From: Rhinopomastus cyanomelas
Taxonomy: Eukaryota; Chordata; Aves; Bucerotiformes; Rhinopomastidae
Length of the DNA stretch: 64,000 bases
Reading direction: 5' to 3'
Assembly (NCBI GenBank): GCA_013400115.1
Contig: VXBP01004020.1
Coordinates: 351,097 to 415,096 of the forward strand
Shown: positions 12,551 to 25,892 of the stretch, one piece after another
Position numbering within the stretch: position 1 is the stretch's first letter
How the letters are laid out: the number at the start of each line of letters is the position of its first letter
Notes under the pieces: model-generated
Told to the model about the DNA's origin: nothing
What the model saw: the letters and a program-made list of their open reading frames with translations, nothing else
Database searches by the model: none
Translations under genes and position numbers: made by a program

Positions 12551-14014
12551 GCAGTGAAACAGTGAAGTGAAGCTAAATTTCATTAGCAAGCGAGTTTGTT
12601 GGAAAAGTTTGTTTCCCTTCAAGGGTCAAGAGTGCTATCTCCCCTAGTTACTAGGAGCCAGACTTGGTTGTGGTGTCAGGCAGAGCCTGACATCTGCCAT
12701 CCAGAGAGAAAACCTAGCAGGGAAATTCATGGGTAGGGGAAAAGGTGACAGCTGATATAAAAATGATGATAAAGTATTTTGTAAAGGGCTGTTGCCAGCC
12801 AGTGAGAGCTGAGCTTAGTCCAGTAAGTGTGATTACAGATGACTGGAGGATAGTCACAAGGTAAGTACAGACTACTGCGTATTTCTGAGACTTCAATTTG
12901 GGAAATGAGACCTGAGTTTTTGTCATTTGCTCATAAAACTTCTCTGGTTTTAGTGGAAAAGTAGATAAATGGAAGAAGACTACATCTTCCAGGGAGAGCA
13001 GTTAGTTAACCAGCATGGCTCATGTTTTTCTTTTTCTCAAAATAAAGGTTTCTAGTTGGTGTCTTGTGCACTCAGGTGGGTACATAATTTGTTTTACAAA
13101 TCCACACAGCAGGAAGAGTGGTTGTGTCCTCTGGAATTTTTCTCTGGGGGTATAAACCTGATTTGGAAAGAACTATTTGTTATTTGTGAAGTAATTGGCT
13201 TTTGCTGCTGGTGCTTCTTCTTTTGCTTCAGCATCTTTTCCTTTTCAACAGGTCACTCCTAATTTGGTGTGTGAGGAGAAACAGAAAACCCAGTCTTCCT
13301 ACTTGAGTCAGTTTTTCTTCTCCATTGCTTGTTCCAATCGTGTCAGAATGGAGACCAAAGCTTGGCAAAGAAAAGGCAAGGGGAGGGAAATTAAATTCTG
13401 TGTAAATTTCCACCCAAACCCTTTTTGACTGAAGCAGGTATGAGCATAGGGGCAAACAACGGACACACAAGTGCCCCTTTGTTGGGGTAAAGCCACATTG
13501 TGCATGTGTGTCAGAGCTGAATGCACATGTAATGCGGCCAAGGGCATGCGGGAGCTGACTTTCTTCTGCAGACCTGTATCTGCAGTGTGTTTGCACCTTG
13601 AAACCTTGCATCCTTGAAAAGCAGGCTGAGCTCTCTTGAGCTCTTCCCTACTCTACATGGAAGGAGTGCAATTGCTGAAGGTGCTATTGAATGTCTCTGA
13701 ATTGCCATTTCTGTTTGGTGCTAGCACTGCCAACCATACCAGAAGTGTTTCAATAGAAACACATCATGTGGACCAAACTCTTCTTTGAATTCCTTGAGCT
13801 CCTTTTTCTCTTCTGGTCCTCATCTCGGTGCTTTTTTGCTTTGATTCAGACAAAAGAGCTCATGGCAAGTCTAGTTTTGTTCAACAGCACCCTCGTGATG
13901 GTCCTGGGCTGCTCAGTCCCATGGCAAAAGGGATGGAAAGAAAGACCACTGCTGATGAAAGATGTGGCTTTGAAGACTGGGGGCATTTTTGCCCTGGCTG
14001 GCTTGAGCTCTTTG
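12551..14014. other. Noncoding stretch right of the CpG island
   Basis: No gene recognised. A pyrimidine-rich run at about 13205-13252 ending in CAACAG resembles a splice acceptor, but the following sequence has no supported coding frame. It would be first-intron sequence if a plus-strand transcript leaves the island at 12546. Confidence 0.5.
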
Positions 14015-14130
14015 TCAGTGCCCAGGGAAGTGGCTGAATCACCAATATGTTTACAAGTTCTTAAGGACATGGTTTAGTGATAGGTTTGGTACAGTTAGGT
14101 TAACGGGTGGACTCAATCTTAAAACACTTA
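14015..14130 (+). mobile_element. Old CR1 LINE 3' remnant
   Basis: The order GCCCAGGGAAGTGGCTGAATCACC, then a segment like the CR1 GACATGGTTTAGTG, then GTTAGGTTAACGGGTGGACT matches the last coding and 3' UTR segments of CR1. It decays before the microsatellite tail. The match is short and diverged, so the ends are approximate. Confidence 0.65.
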
Positions 14131-17100
14131 TTAGGGCCTTATGATGTGAAGGCAAGGCTGCATTAGGGGTCACCACAGTATGAGAGACACGAATGTTGAG
14201 GCAGACATTCCTCTTCCTACCAGTTAGCTGACTTTTAGATGGAGATGTGCCATGTCAAGAATGTCATTACTGTAGCTGCAGGAATTGCTGTCCCAAGGTC
14301 CGATGGTAAGAGTCAGTTCCGTGTTTGTCCCCACTAAGACTAAAGCGAGAGTTGCTTCCAGCAGTGGTGGAGGTTAAGAGTGTGTACTGCAGAGAAGGAT
14401 TCCTCATCTTTTGTCTCTTCAGCCTTTTGTAATGCTTTCAGCAAAGGTCAGAACACAGCAGAAAAGTGCTTTTTAGTTTTGAGTCACAAAGCAGTGGCAG
14501 CAGTTGAGTTTTCCTGAGGGAGGGGCCCCAGGAGAGCTGAGAGCCTCAAAGATGAAGATATTATCTGTAATATCAAGTGCACAATATTCTCAGTGTTTTA
14601 GTGTTCACTGAATCACAGGAGATTACGTAAGAACACTTGTAAGCAATCCAGTATTTGTAAGTCAGTAATGGTGTGTATATACACGAGGATTGAGATGCAC
14701 ATTTGGAGTTGTTATAATGGAAAATAAAAAACCCCACCCTATAAAGCCTAGAGACACAGGCTCAGCTTGTGAAATGCTTCAGATAGCGTAATTTGGATAA
14801 AGACTTGCTGATGTCCTATTATATAATGTAGCTAAGTGCAGTCAATTTTTTCTAAGGTGTTTTCAGCCACTCTGTCTCATATTTTATTTTGGTAGAGATG
14901 ACACTTGGAGAGTGAGAGAGTCCTTTGTTTCATAAGGGCTCATCTGCCCCTCTTGTGTACTTCTCACAAGAGGTTTCTTCCTCCATGCGCCATCATGTTT
15001 ATTTGCCCATCAACAGCAATGACATCTCAAACATGAGAGGTTAAAAGCTTTCAGAGTAAATGTCTGCTGCACTTAAAGAGGCTGAAGTCTCCTTCCCTTT
15101 ACCCCCTGATTTCTTCCTAATGCACACCATCACAATTTTGGATTAATGGATGTTCCCCATGTAATGGCTTTTTAAAGCGCTCTAGTTCTGGTGCTGATGT
15201 ATTCAGGCACTCTCATAGTATGGGCTAATGGGACATAATTTTGTACTGATTCAGTGCTTTGGCTTTCCTGCAAATATATCCTGTAAATATCTTACTCCTT
15301 GGTCTGCCTGGTGCTGTTCCAGGTACGTGGCAAAGCTGTGCTTGCTGTCACTTGGCATAGATAAGGCAACTGGTTACAAAGTCAGGAGAGAATATTCATC
15401 CAGGTGTCCCATTTGCTGGTGGGATACACATCTGTCACCAGATCGGGAGTATTAATATGTGGCTTCCTGCCTCTATCTGTTATCCAGATCATGAAAGTTT
15501 TCTTTGTTTGCCAGAGACTATAAATGTTTCCATGTCTGGCAGGACAGCCTTCTGCTTTTTGTCCAGCTTGCCAGCATTCAGGTCCCCACTGCTAATAACT
15601 CAGCTAGGAGCATCCTTTGATTTTTGAAATGCTCTGAGTAATTCTTGATAATCCCCAGAATGGTGAATATAAAGTGGAACAGATGCTGAGAAGAGGAATG
15701 CTAGTGGTGGTTTGCAGTATGAGATTAAAGGATTTTGGCTGATTAGGGTTGAGAGAGGATGTGACCATCTCTGAGTATTTCAGGGAAGGTGTCAGCACCA
15801 CACAGGAGCAAAATCACCCCCAGCTATTCCAATGTGTGAACTGCACTGGCACAAGAACAAATGGGTGTTAATGAGAAATGAATCCATTTACACTGGAGAA
15901 GAGAACAGATTTTTTGATGGTCAGAAAAGTGCTATATCTGTTGGGAGATGAAAGGCTAGGGCTGACTTACAAGGGAGCTTCATTGCTTTATGAAAAGCAA
16001 TTGAAGAGGGGTTTACCTGCAATAGCAAACACTGGTTTCAGTGACCACAAAGGAATTTGGTCCTAAATCCCCATTTCCTTTTACTTAAACACCTTTCTGA
16101 AGCCTGAAGGAATGAAGAAAGCCTGTGGTGTACGTTTTTCCTTTTCATTTCTGTTAGTGATTCAAGTACACCACAGCTTGGGGTGGGGTGCTTTTGGATA
16201 GGTCACCCCTCCTTTGGTTCTCTTCTCATTCCTCAGATACATAGGGCATAGGGCTCAGCCTACACCTCATGCCTTGGTTGTGGTTCATTGGCAGCTTTCT
16301 TTCTCCCTTCATATCCCACATGCTTGATGTGTTTCATACACTTTGAGGCAGAAGATAAAGTTTCATGGGCTATACAGGTTGTCTCCTATAATGAAAACTC
16401 CCTCTATCAATCTTCAGATGGCCAATCCACAGCCATTGGAGCCAAAGGAAGAAAGACCAACCAATTTAAGACACATGTTACAGAGACTAGCTATAGCCAA
16501 AGTACTACACTAAACACGCAGCTTCTACCTCTTTGGCCCCCCCCCCCAAAAATATTGGAGGTGCAGCTATAATGATGATACATTTCTGGGAAAGGATTTT
16601 TACAAGCACATGAGCCCTACAAGTTGTTGGATGCTGTGTCTGGATGCAGAAAAACACAACACAGCTATTTTGTGTCTTCTGCAGCAAAATAATTAGACCC
16701 TCAGAAAGGAAGCTAGTAGAAGACAAGTAACAAGAGAAGATTCCTCACACAATGTAAGTTGAGAAACTCCCTGCTGCAGAATGTTTTGGATGTTAAAAAT
16801 CACTGAAGATCAACTAATGGAAGGCAAACAGACTGAGGGCTTTTCAGATAAAAATTCTCACCCTGGAAGTCCCTAAGCTGCAAAATGCTGGAGGCTGAGA
16901 AGATGTCATGGATGTATGTCTGTTGTGGTTTGACTTTGCGCAGGTTTCTTGCTTGAGGTATTGGGAAGTTGCTGTGACAACCAGGCCAAACTTTCGTGAC
17001 TGCAAACTTGTACAACTGTTTTGGAGCTTCCTGTTTCTGTTTTTGAGCTTATTTTTCTGTTTTTGTTTGGAGAGGATGAACGTGGCTTTGAACTGGACAC

Positions 17101-18178
17101 ATAAGTCATCTTGCCCTGGGAATGTGGTGAATGGAAGGAGAGTGAATGATCTCCTCAGAGATCAGTGGAGGAAAAGTTTAGCCAGAAATCTGTTTGCTGA
17201 CATGGAGAGAGATTTCCTTCATCCATGGCTGTAGGAATTGTTGTGCTTTGAAGCAGGTGGAACAGAGAACCAGACCCTAAAATGCCCACTGATGCTAAAG
17301 GATGTATCCACAGACTGAATAGGCTCCACATTTCCACAAGGAAAAGAACTACTGGAAGTCTCTTCCCTTCATAGCAGCTTGGCCAAGTTATGTCTCTGTG
17401 TCTTTGGGGTTTTTATGTGGGGTGAATTAAATGCGTCCTGTTGATTTCCTTCAAACTGATGTCATTTTTGGTTTTGCCTGCAATTTATAAGTGGTTTTGA
17501 ATCCTCCTTGTTTTGTTCTTTTTCATTTCAGCCCATTCCACCTGATCTGGTGGAATGAATGGAAGTGCCAATGCAGACTAAGGCATGGTCCTTATTTAGG
17601 ATCATAATTTCCACTGTCCTAGCTTGCTGAGAAAGCAGCATGTTCTGCATGTTAAGTATCAACATGGCAATGAATTTCATGCCCAGTTTTGATAAATAAA
17701 ATCTGTGTTCTAAGCAAAGGCACCTACACAGTGTCCCTTTGTGAGAGGGAGACTTAGACCTAGTGTGTGCCTTGGGGAGAAATGCAGAATTCATTTTGAG
17801 GAGGGAAAGTGATACGAACAGCAGCCCATTTTCTTTCACAAAGGCATTCGTTCAAAGCTCGTGCATGCAGCAGAACAAAGACTGACCCCAGAATCTACAC
17901 TCAACAATAGCTTGGAATATTTGATACTTTGGCTATTGTACATGCACACGTCATGCTTGGCCCTGAATAAGCAGGGCTGTGGTTGGATCCACTGTGAGAA
18001 CATAGCCAGCCTGTTTCCCACTACTATTCTGGTTTCAAGGATATGCTAATTTTGTGTCTCTCTTTTCTCCTGACCAAGATAAGTCCGTCCTGCCACCAAA
18101 GCCAAAAAGTCTCCAGACCAATTACAAAGATACTCAAGGTTTTGCAACCACTGTAGAGAAAAATTCTTGAAACTAAAC
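14131..18178. other. Single-copy noncoding stretch
   Basis: No supported exon. Simple features are a 12-bp perfect palindrome GTGTATATACAC at 14673-14684 and a C11 run at 16537-16547. A short motif at about 16921 (TGTTGTGGTTTGAC) resembles the start of avian ERVL LTRs, but the similarity does not extend. Acceptor-like TTTTTCATTTCAG at about 17520-17532 has no convincing exon after it. Confidence 0.5.
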
Positions 18179-18600
18179 ACAGAATCACAGAACATTAGGA
18201 ATTAGAAGGGACCTCGAAAGATCATCCAGTCCAATACCCCCGCCACAGCAGGATCACCTAGGCCAAGTTGCACAAGAACATATCCAGGAGGATTTTAAAC
18301 ATCTTCGGAGAAGGAGACTCCACAACCACCCTGGGCAGCTTGTTCCAGTGCTCTGTCACCCTCACCCTGAAGAAGTTCCCTCATATTTATGTGGAACCTC
18401 CTGTGTTTCAGCTTACACCCATTGCCCCTTGTCCTATCATTAGATGACAGTGAGAAGAGCCCAGCTCCATCCTCCTGACACCCACCATTCACATATTTAT
18501 AAACATTAATGCGATCACCCCTCAGTCTCCTTCTTTCCAAGCTGAAGAGACCCTGTTCCCTCAGCCTTTTCCTCATCAGGGAGAAGTTCCACTCTCTTCA
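18179..18600 (-). mobile_element. CR1 LINE 3' fragment
   Basis: Begins on the plus strand with the reverse-complemented CR1 tail (CACAGAATCACAGAACATTA). It continues through the ORF2 C-terminal coding blocks to CCTCATCAGGGAGAAG at about 18590. On the minus strand the frame encodes the familiar CR1 carboxy-terminal series (KRLREQGLFSLERRR, then INVYKYV). About 420 bp remain, with small indels that break the frame. Confidence 0.94.
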
Positions 18601-19117
18601 CGTTCATTGCTTCTCTTGTCTATCTTTCTACCTTCTGTTCCTCAACTCAACTCATAGCGAGCAAGTAAGTAGCTCAAGAGCCTGGAGCTTAGATGTAACT
18701 CGAGGCCCATGCTGTGGTACATGCATGGGCTAACTCTCTGTGCTGCTTTTCCTCATGTATAAGCAGGAAGATACAACTTCTGAAGTCTATCTTTAGATTC
18801 CTGAGGTACTCCAACAATAGGATAGTGGCTCAAGCATGTAAAGCAATGGTAATATGCAGATTAGCAAAAGTTTTTGTAAGTCATCCGCAAAGTTTTGTGA
18901 GGTGGTAACGTGTTTGCTCAGTTCATTTTGTGGTTATGCTCATCATGCAAGGAAAAGCAGGGTTACTGTACTGCTATAGCATAGAAAAACACGGGCTTAA
19001 GACACAGTGTGTTTGCAGTGTAAACATTTGAGGCTTTGTTAGTATAATTGTCTGCAACTGGAGAACAAGGCAACCAGTTTGAGACTCTTGCAAAATCATC
19101 AGCTCTTTTACTGAGTG
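18601..19117. other. Short noncoding spacer
   Basis: About 500 bp between two CR1 pieces. No feature seen. Confidence 0.5.
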
Positions 19118-19212
19118 AGCCATGAGTGCCATGGTCTAGGTTGTGCTGATGTTAGGTCATAGACTGGACTTGATCTTGGAGGTCTTTTCCAGCCTCAGTG
19201 ATTCTGTGAATG
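19118..19212 (+). mobile_element. CR1 LINE 3' tip remnant
   Basis: Contains GTGCCATGGTCTAGG, then TAGACTGGACTTGATCTTGGAGGTCTTTTCCAGCCT, then GATTCTGTGA. This is the CR1 3' UTR and first tail unit on the plus strand. Only the last ~95 bp survive. It resembles the second subfamily (34.8 kb copy) more than the GGAAGGGACCTC type. Confidence 0.8.
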
Positions 19213-19689
19213 GCTGAACGCCTGTGGCATAATACCTCATGGCATAACAATGCACAAACCTCTTCTAATAACACCAAAAACTTTGGGTATGTCTCTGTAT
19301 TTGGGCCAAGAATGCAGAAGAACTGATGACATGTAAGAGTCAGTACATGGCACCGCCTCTAAATACACACATACTTGGCAGCATTAACTGTGAGACTTTG
19401 TGACATTACTATAAATTGATTTTTCTTTCTTTTTTCCTGTTTTTAGCATTTACTCTTTGCATTCCTCAAATGTTGTGAAAACACATGGTGGTGAAGAGGC
19501 AGATTTTCTTGGAGAACTAAATAGCTGTGTCCCTTCATATGGGAGCCTGAGAAAATATAGGAAAACCATATGCAAAACTTCAGACTGTCCTTGGGAAGTT
19601 GTTAGAAGAGAATAGAGGATTCAATCAGTGATCAAAGCAGTAAGTATAAAAAGAACCATCAATCAACATAGAAAAGGAAGCTGCTGCTT

Positions 19690-20400
19690 GTGGTAAAGAC
19701 TTGTTAAAGCATATGATGCAGTAAGTTTTCACAACTGAGAGAATGGACTAATAGACTGCTGTGGTGATTCATCTTGGGTTGCTTTTCTGCATATTCATAA
19801 ATGGTCTGGAAGAGGAGTCAATAAGGAAGTGACAGCAGCTCCTCATGATACAGACTTTACTGAGAATAACAAAATTGAAACTGCCAGTACAGATTAACTG
19901 AAGAATCAACTGACAGTTGCTGGCTGCATGGTAGAGTAGCAGATGCAGCTCATGTACTTAAGGAAAACAAAACAATCCTAACCATGCACAGTGGTGAGGT
20001 CTGCAGTTAGCTATTGCCACACAGAAAGAACTGCTTAGACTCGTAACATATAACCCTATGAAAATGTCGACTCAAAGCTCGTCAGAGTGAAAATGGCAAA
20101 TCAGATGTTAGGCATTGTTCAAACAAGAAGAGAGAAAACATACCAAGGTGCTCTGGAAGTGCTTTGCAGTCACGGCTGGGTGCTGCACACCCAGAGCAGT
20201 GCTTGATGAAAAAAACAATAAGCTGAAGTGGAAAGGATGTGGAGAAAGGCAAAAGCAATGGTAAAAAGAATGAGACCACTTCTCATGAGAAGACTTTTTA
20301 CTGACTAGGAAGAGGGATGATTGAGAGGTCCAGTGGTCGAGGCTGTAATGCTGTAAGTGCAATGGAGGAGGTGCACAGAGGAAAGAATTATTCAATTTCC
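19690..20400 (+). mobile_element. Ancient CR1-type LINE remnant
   Basis: Highly diverged, but the succession of segments is that of the CR1 ORF2 second half. First comes a TTCATAAATGGTCTGGAAGAGG segment, then CTCATGATACAGACTTTACTGA (the reverse-transcriptase FADDT-type region). Further on are GGCAAATCAGATGTTAGGC and AAGGATGTGGAGAAAGGCAAAAGC. It ends with GAGACCACTTCTCATGAGAAGACTTTTTACTGACTAGGAAG. Many stops and indels. It is much older than the other copies in the window. Confidence 0.65.
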
Positions 20401-23400
20401 CCCCCCAAATGAATGGGGTAATATAGTGTACTGGGGTTTTATAGTAATGCAGTTTTTAAACAAACCAAGTACTTCTTTACACAGTCTGACATTAAACTGT
20501 TAAGCTCACTGTTCTGGTTATTAAAGGGAGAAAAATCCACTGAAGCTGTTAATTATGAAGCTCCAATACAAAGTGGGGATCAGAAAGCCCACAAACTGCA
20601 CATGTATCAGCAAACTGTTTGGGTTAGCGTGTCATGTCCTTAGTGCTGCTGTGCTCACTGCTATCAAAGGCAGGATATGGTGCCATACCGTACGTGAGGC
20701 GTGCGTGGTCCCGCAGTAACTGCTCTTACATTTTCCCCCTGAGCTGTAAAGAGGTCAGTAAAGCAGGTTCTAAGCTTCTTTTAAAACTGAACTTCAGATT
20801 GGTGCTAGACTTCAAAATTCCAGCTTTTCCAAAGTCAGAGAGCAAGATGTCAACAGGCCCTGCAAGAGCGCTCGGATCTCTCGTGTCCCCATGGGATTAT
20901 GTACCACGGGTTTTGTCAAGCAGTTCCACCTCCTAATGTGCAGTTCTGCTTCTTTTCTTTGTAATTAAAGCACCATTTTCAAAGCAGTTATCCCCTACCA
21001 CGGATGTGTTCTACAGAGAAGCTGCCTTTCTGGGAACATCTGAAGGCGCAGGCACAAAGCTGATGTGACAGGGAGTTTCCATAGCTTGGTGTAGCCACAA
21101 GGTTTGATTCCTATGACTCAGCCACCATGACTTTCTTACTCATTAGGGAACTGCTTCAAGAAAGGAGTAATTTTGAGTTGAAGTTGGTTAAGATCTGTAC
21201 AGTGGAGCTGGGGCAGAGGCTCAGAACTGGGTTTAGCAGTAGGATGGGGTAGGGAGGACTGACAGCTTTCTACATCTCGCTGGTGTCAACTTCTGCTTTC
21301 ATAATAAACCCTTCTCTCCTTCCAGCCACACAACAGCTGCACTGAGCCCCAGGCGTGTGTGTTAGCTTCAGAAGGCAGCATATTTAGCCCTGAAGACTGC
21401 TCGAGGGACCTGCCTGCCCGTGTTCCCCACCACGTATGGACTGATATATCCCTTCTGGCAGTTAGATGGGCTGTGTGGGGAATATGCTGTGTCTCCATGC
21501 CACGTTTATGGGACCAGGCAGCTGAGCCAGCTAGAGAAAAGTCATGACTTCATATTGCCATGGGCCAGCAGTAAATAATTCTTTTGGTTGTGGGAGGAAA
21601 CCAGAAGGGAGTGGCGATCCATGGTGAAACTCTGAATCATGAGGCTTGCAAGGGTTGTATTAATATACATTAGGCTTGGGCAAATTATATCCTACCCTTA
21701 CCTGATGGCAAGCCTTCAAGTTGCTGTTTACATCTCATTTCCCTGCTGTTAGCACTCTACACTGCCTCGTGCTTGTTTCATTCATACTCTCTGGCCTGGC
21801 CCATCACCCGACTGTTTCGATAAAGAGTGAAAATCATGTTTGTGACCTTGGTGTTTTGCAGTGAATTGCTTCAGGGTAGAAAAATAAGTCCTCTCTCCCC
21901 AAGGCCAGGCTCAGAATGAAAGATGGGTCATGGCAGGGGGCTTTCATCAGCAGCTGGGAGGTCAAAGCAGCACTGTGTGCCCAGAGAATCTTATCACAGA
22001 TGCAGTGACGATCTATGGATCTGGCTCCCCGAGCATTCCTTCATAAAATTTTAAGTCCTCCTTGTCTTCTGAGTGTCCAGCAAACAGGGACCGGAGGGGA
22101 CCTGAAGCTAGTGAAAGCAGTAGAGAGAAGTGTGGTTGCAAAGTCTGGAGGTGCTTTGCCTCTTGCAACACCAGCAGCAGAAGCTAGTCCAAGAGGAAAA
22201 GCTGTGAAGGTATGTCCAGTGTCACCTTTCTACTCTTGGGTCTCACACAAGCTTCAGAGGGATCACACCTGCTGAAGGCTCACAGGAAGGCTGGCAGCAC
22301 CAGGGCCTGCTTTCCCCAACAGATCTTCTTGGTGTGACTCAAATAAACCAGTGAAGATGGCTCATTTTGGACTGCCAAATTATAAGGATGAGCAGTCCAT
22401 GTTTTGGCTCTCAGTTGCACAGTGCAGATCGTACAAACCCCAGCAGTACTTGGCTGCAGATCTGTCACACGAAAATCCCAAAGGAAGTCAGACCAGATCC
22501 TGCTGCTGTAAGCTGCTATGGACCCCCTAAATATTTCTGTAGCTGTGGTGCTCCAAGGATGTGAGCAGTGTGAGATGTGAAGGGAGGGATGTGTTTTATT
22601 ATACTCACTTCTGTTTCCTTGTAATTAAGAAATCTGCACAGGGCTTAGAAAAACTGGTCTTTACATCTGTCATCAGTTCCTAAAAAGACGAGCCCAAAAG
22701 CTTCAGCTTGGCCTTATCTGACAAATCTGTCAGACAAAAGCTGGAGAGGTGTGCAGGTGCTGAGAGCTGCCTTCCAGCAGCAGGAATGGAGTTGTAAACG
22801 AATGGGGCATGGATAGCTCATGACCACCTGCACCAACAGCTCTGCCAGGAAAGGGCCTGTTTAGCCACTGAGCTCACCCTAGTACAGGTAGTAAAGCCAG
22901 TGTAAGGCACTACAAAGTCAGACCAACAGATTTGTCCAGTCTCACATACTCACATCTGGCTTTGTTCTGTTATCTCTGGGCAGATGAGAGTGTTCATGGG
23001 CAGTTTTGTGCTGTGGTGGCTCCTCTGCACTGCGATCCCATGCGTCTGATGCAGCAGTTCTGCCTGGTCTGTGAATTCCCCATCACATGTATAGAGCTGA
23101 TCCCAGATGGGAGGGTGGATGCAGGGTCCCTTACAAACACCTTTCACTCCAGAAGGTCCAGACACCTAAATGCTGGCCTTGAAGCAGTTTCTTACAGAAA
23201 CAACATGTTGTTTGCCCTGGAAATGAAGAGCTTCTTCTCATTTCCAGAAGTGCTATGATAAATATTTTCATTTAAATATGTTTTTGGTTGGGAATCACTT
23301 TATTTAACTTCTTTCCATAGTGACTTAGGGGCTAAGAATAACTGGAGTCTAGCAGCTCCTGCCTGGTGAGACATGTATTTTGAGAACTGAGTTCAGACTT

Positions 23401-23964
23401 GGATTACTCATAAGTAAAGAAGTAAAAGCTGCTCCTGCACTGAGCTCAGCTTCCTGTGTGCCCAAGAGAAATAAAAGATCAATTTTCTCTCCCCTCATCA
23501 AAATGAGACCATTATGAACACACAACTACTCCAGTCCCCTTGCACTGAAGAAGCATGACAACAAGCAGGAGGGCAATGGAAGCCATTAGTTCTCTGGCTG
23601 GAGGTAGGTGGCACTTCCCAGATAGCTGCAACAGAGTTTACCCACACAAAGCTGATCAGTGGTGAAGGTTGGTGAAGATGCTCTGTGCAGAAACCTCTGC
23701 GTGCTAAAGTGCAGAGAAGCCCTTTGCTGCTAGCAGGTTTGTTGTTCATTGGAGCCATGGCCTGACTCCCTGCTCAAGTGAGACAGCTGGAGATTTCCAC
23801 CAGCAAGAAGGTCCCTTGGGAGCTTGGAGGGCTGCCATACACCAGTGCAGCAGTGTGCAAAGGTGCTTGTCTGCCCTGGCCAGTTTCCATCTTAAACAGT
23901 GACCAAGTGAGTTATGAAGGCATGGTGGGGCACTGTCCACAGAGCACCAGCCAGATGAAATGGA
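20401..23964. other. Single-copy noncoding stretch
   Basis: About 3.5 kb with no identified gene. The short open frames (about 60-108 codons) have no recognised domain. A weak LTR-like signal (AATAAA at about 21302 followed by a pyrimidine-rich segment) was considered and not called. Confidence 0.5.
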
Positions 23965-24312
23965 AAAGATGATGAAGGGAGACCTTATCACTGTCTACAA
24001 TTGCCTGAAAGGAGGTTGTAGACAGGTGGGTGTTGATCTGTTCTCACAAGGAACAAGCAGCAGGACAAGAGGAAACTGCCTCAAGTTGCACTAGGGGAAG
24101 TTCAGACACTAGGAGATAATTCTGTATTGAAGGACATATCAGGCCTTGAAACAGGCTGCTCAGAGAGAGGGTAGAATTGACATTCCTGGGTGTGTTTAAA
24201 AGTTGTGTAGATCTGGAGCTTAGGGACAGAGTTTAGCAGCGGACTTGGTACAGTTGGGTTAATGGTGGGACTTGATCTGAAAGGTCCTTTGCAACCTAAA
24301 TGATTCTATTAG
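23965..24312 (+). mobile_element. Old CR1 LINE 3' fragment
   Basis: Runs from the GAAGGGAGACCTTATCACTGTCTACAA segment (the CR1 RGDLIxVYN-type codons) through GGACAAGAGGAAACTGCCTCAAG. It continues to the 3' UTR TTGGGTTAATGGTGGGACTTGATC and ends at CCTAAATGATTCTATTA. Clearly diverged, with indels, so an older plus-strand copy. It lies 500 bp upstream of the larger CR1 at 24.8 kb in the same orientation. Confidence 0.88.
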
Positions 24313-24809
24313 TGTATGATCTTCTGGCTTGGCTGTGGGGTGAGCTGCAGATGACTGGATTAAATCAGGTGCAGGTCCCTGAGTTGAGGTCTCACCTCCA
24401 TTTTACAAGGATTATGTCCAAGTTTGTACACTTGATCAGTCTTGGAATTATCACAGCTTGGGTGTTGCAAAGCCTGGGGACTGGAGGCAGAGACTGCTTT
24501 CTGAAGAGTAAAGGAGAATCTCGCCTGTTCCCTGGGAGTAGATGAGGACAGAGTGGAAGGTCTGTAATGTGGGTGGTGAGCAGAAATGCCAAAGGAGTCA
24601 GGCACTTGGAAAGGGAAGGGGCAGAGAAAGCCTGCAGGACTGGCCAGGAGATGCTGGAGGCTGTGTGGGAGGTTTCAATGCCATGCCAAGGGCAGGGAAT
24701 TGTGAAGGACTTCAGTTTTCAACTTGGAGGTAGGATTGTGAACCTCAATCCTTTCTGCCTTCTTCAGACAAAAAAAAAGGATTCTTTTCAATTTTTTTTT
24801 GGCTGGGGG
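24313..24809. other. Spacer with homopolymer runs next to a CR1 5' end
   Basis: No gene. The right edge holds an A9 run (about 24770-24778), a T9 run (about 24792-24800) and a G9 run (about 24805-24813), directly before the 5' boundary of the following CR1. The A and T runs could pair as a small hairpin. Confidence 0.5.
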
Positions 24810-25892
24810 GGGGCTTGGTTGCAGTGACCATGAGATGGTGGAGTTCAAGGTCTCATGTGGTAGGATCAGAATACCTAGCAGAATCACAACCCTGGACTTC
24901 AGGAAGGCCAACTTTGGCCTTTTCAGGCAATTGCTAGGGGACATCCCGTGGGACAGGGTACTGGCAGGTAAAGGAGCTCAGGGTAGCTGGTTGACATTCA
25001 AAGACCACTTTCTTGCAGCACAAGAAAAGAGCATTCCAACAGGAAAGAAGTCAAGGAAGGGAGCCAGAACACCTGTGGTTAAACAGGGAACTGCTACGCA
25101 AACTGAAGAGGAAGAAGAAAGCCTGTAGGACATGGAAGGAGGGGATGGCCACTTGGGGTGATTATAAGGCTCTGGTGAGAGAATGTCAGGATGCAACTAG
25201 AAAGGCCAAGGCCTCCTTGGAATTAAACCTTGCAAGAGAGGTCAAGGGCAACAAAAAGGGCTTCTTCAAATACATTGCAGGTCAAACTAAAACTAGAGGT
25301 AACATAGGCCCACGGGTGAGTGAGTTGGGTGCACTGGAGACAGAGGATACAGAGAAAGCAGAGATACTGAACATCTTCATTGCCTCAGGCTATACTTCTG
25401 GGGGCTGTCTCAATATCAAGCCCCAGACTGCTGTGACTCCAGAGTAAGTTGAGGCAAGAGAGGAGCCTTCCTCGGTTGATGAGAACTGGGTTAGGGATCA
25501 GCAGAGCAAGCTGGACGTACACAAATCCTTGGGCCCAGATGGGATGCACCCACGTGTGCTAAGGGAGATGGCGGAAGTCATTGCTAAGCCACTCTCCATC
25601 ATCTTTGCTAGGTCCTGGGGAACGGGAGAGGTGCCTAGAGACTGGAGGATACAAATGTCACTGCAATCTTGAAAAAGGGAAAGGACGACACAGGTAGCTG
25701 TAGACCTGTCAGCCTCACCTCCATCCCAGGAAAGGTGATGGAACAATTTGTTCTAGAGGCTGTCTCCAGGCACATCAAGGACAGGAGGGTCATTAGGGAC
25801 AGTCAGCATGGCTTCACAAAGGGAAAGTCATGCTTGACCAACCTGATAGTCTTTGATGGGGCATAACCAGGTGGATAGATGATGGCAGAGTT

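Noticed and set aside
16918..16980. TGTTGTGGTTTGAC motif resembling an ERVL LTR start
   Set aside because: The similarity is limited to about 15 bp. None of the later LTR blocks seen at 50.3-50.9 kb follow.
21295..21420. AATAAA followed by a CT-rich segment, possible LTR U5 or polyadenylation site
   Set aside because: No upstream exon or LTR end can be recognised. A single hexamer is not evidence.
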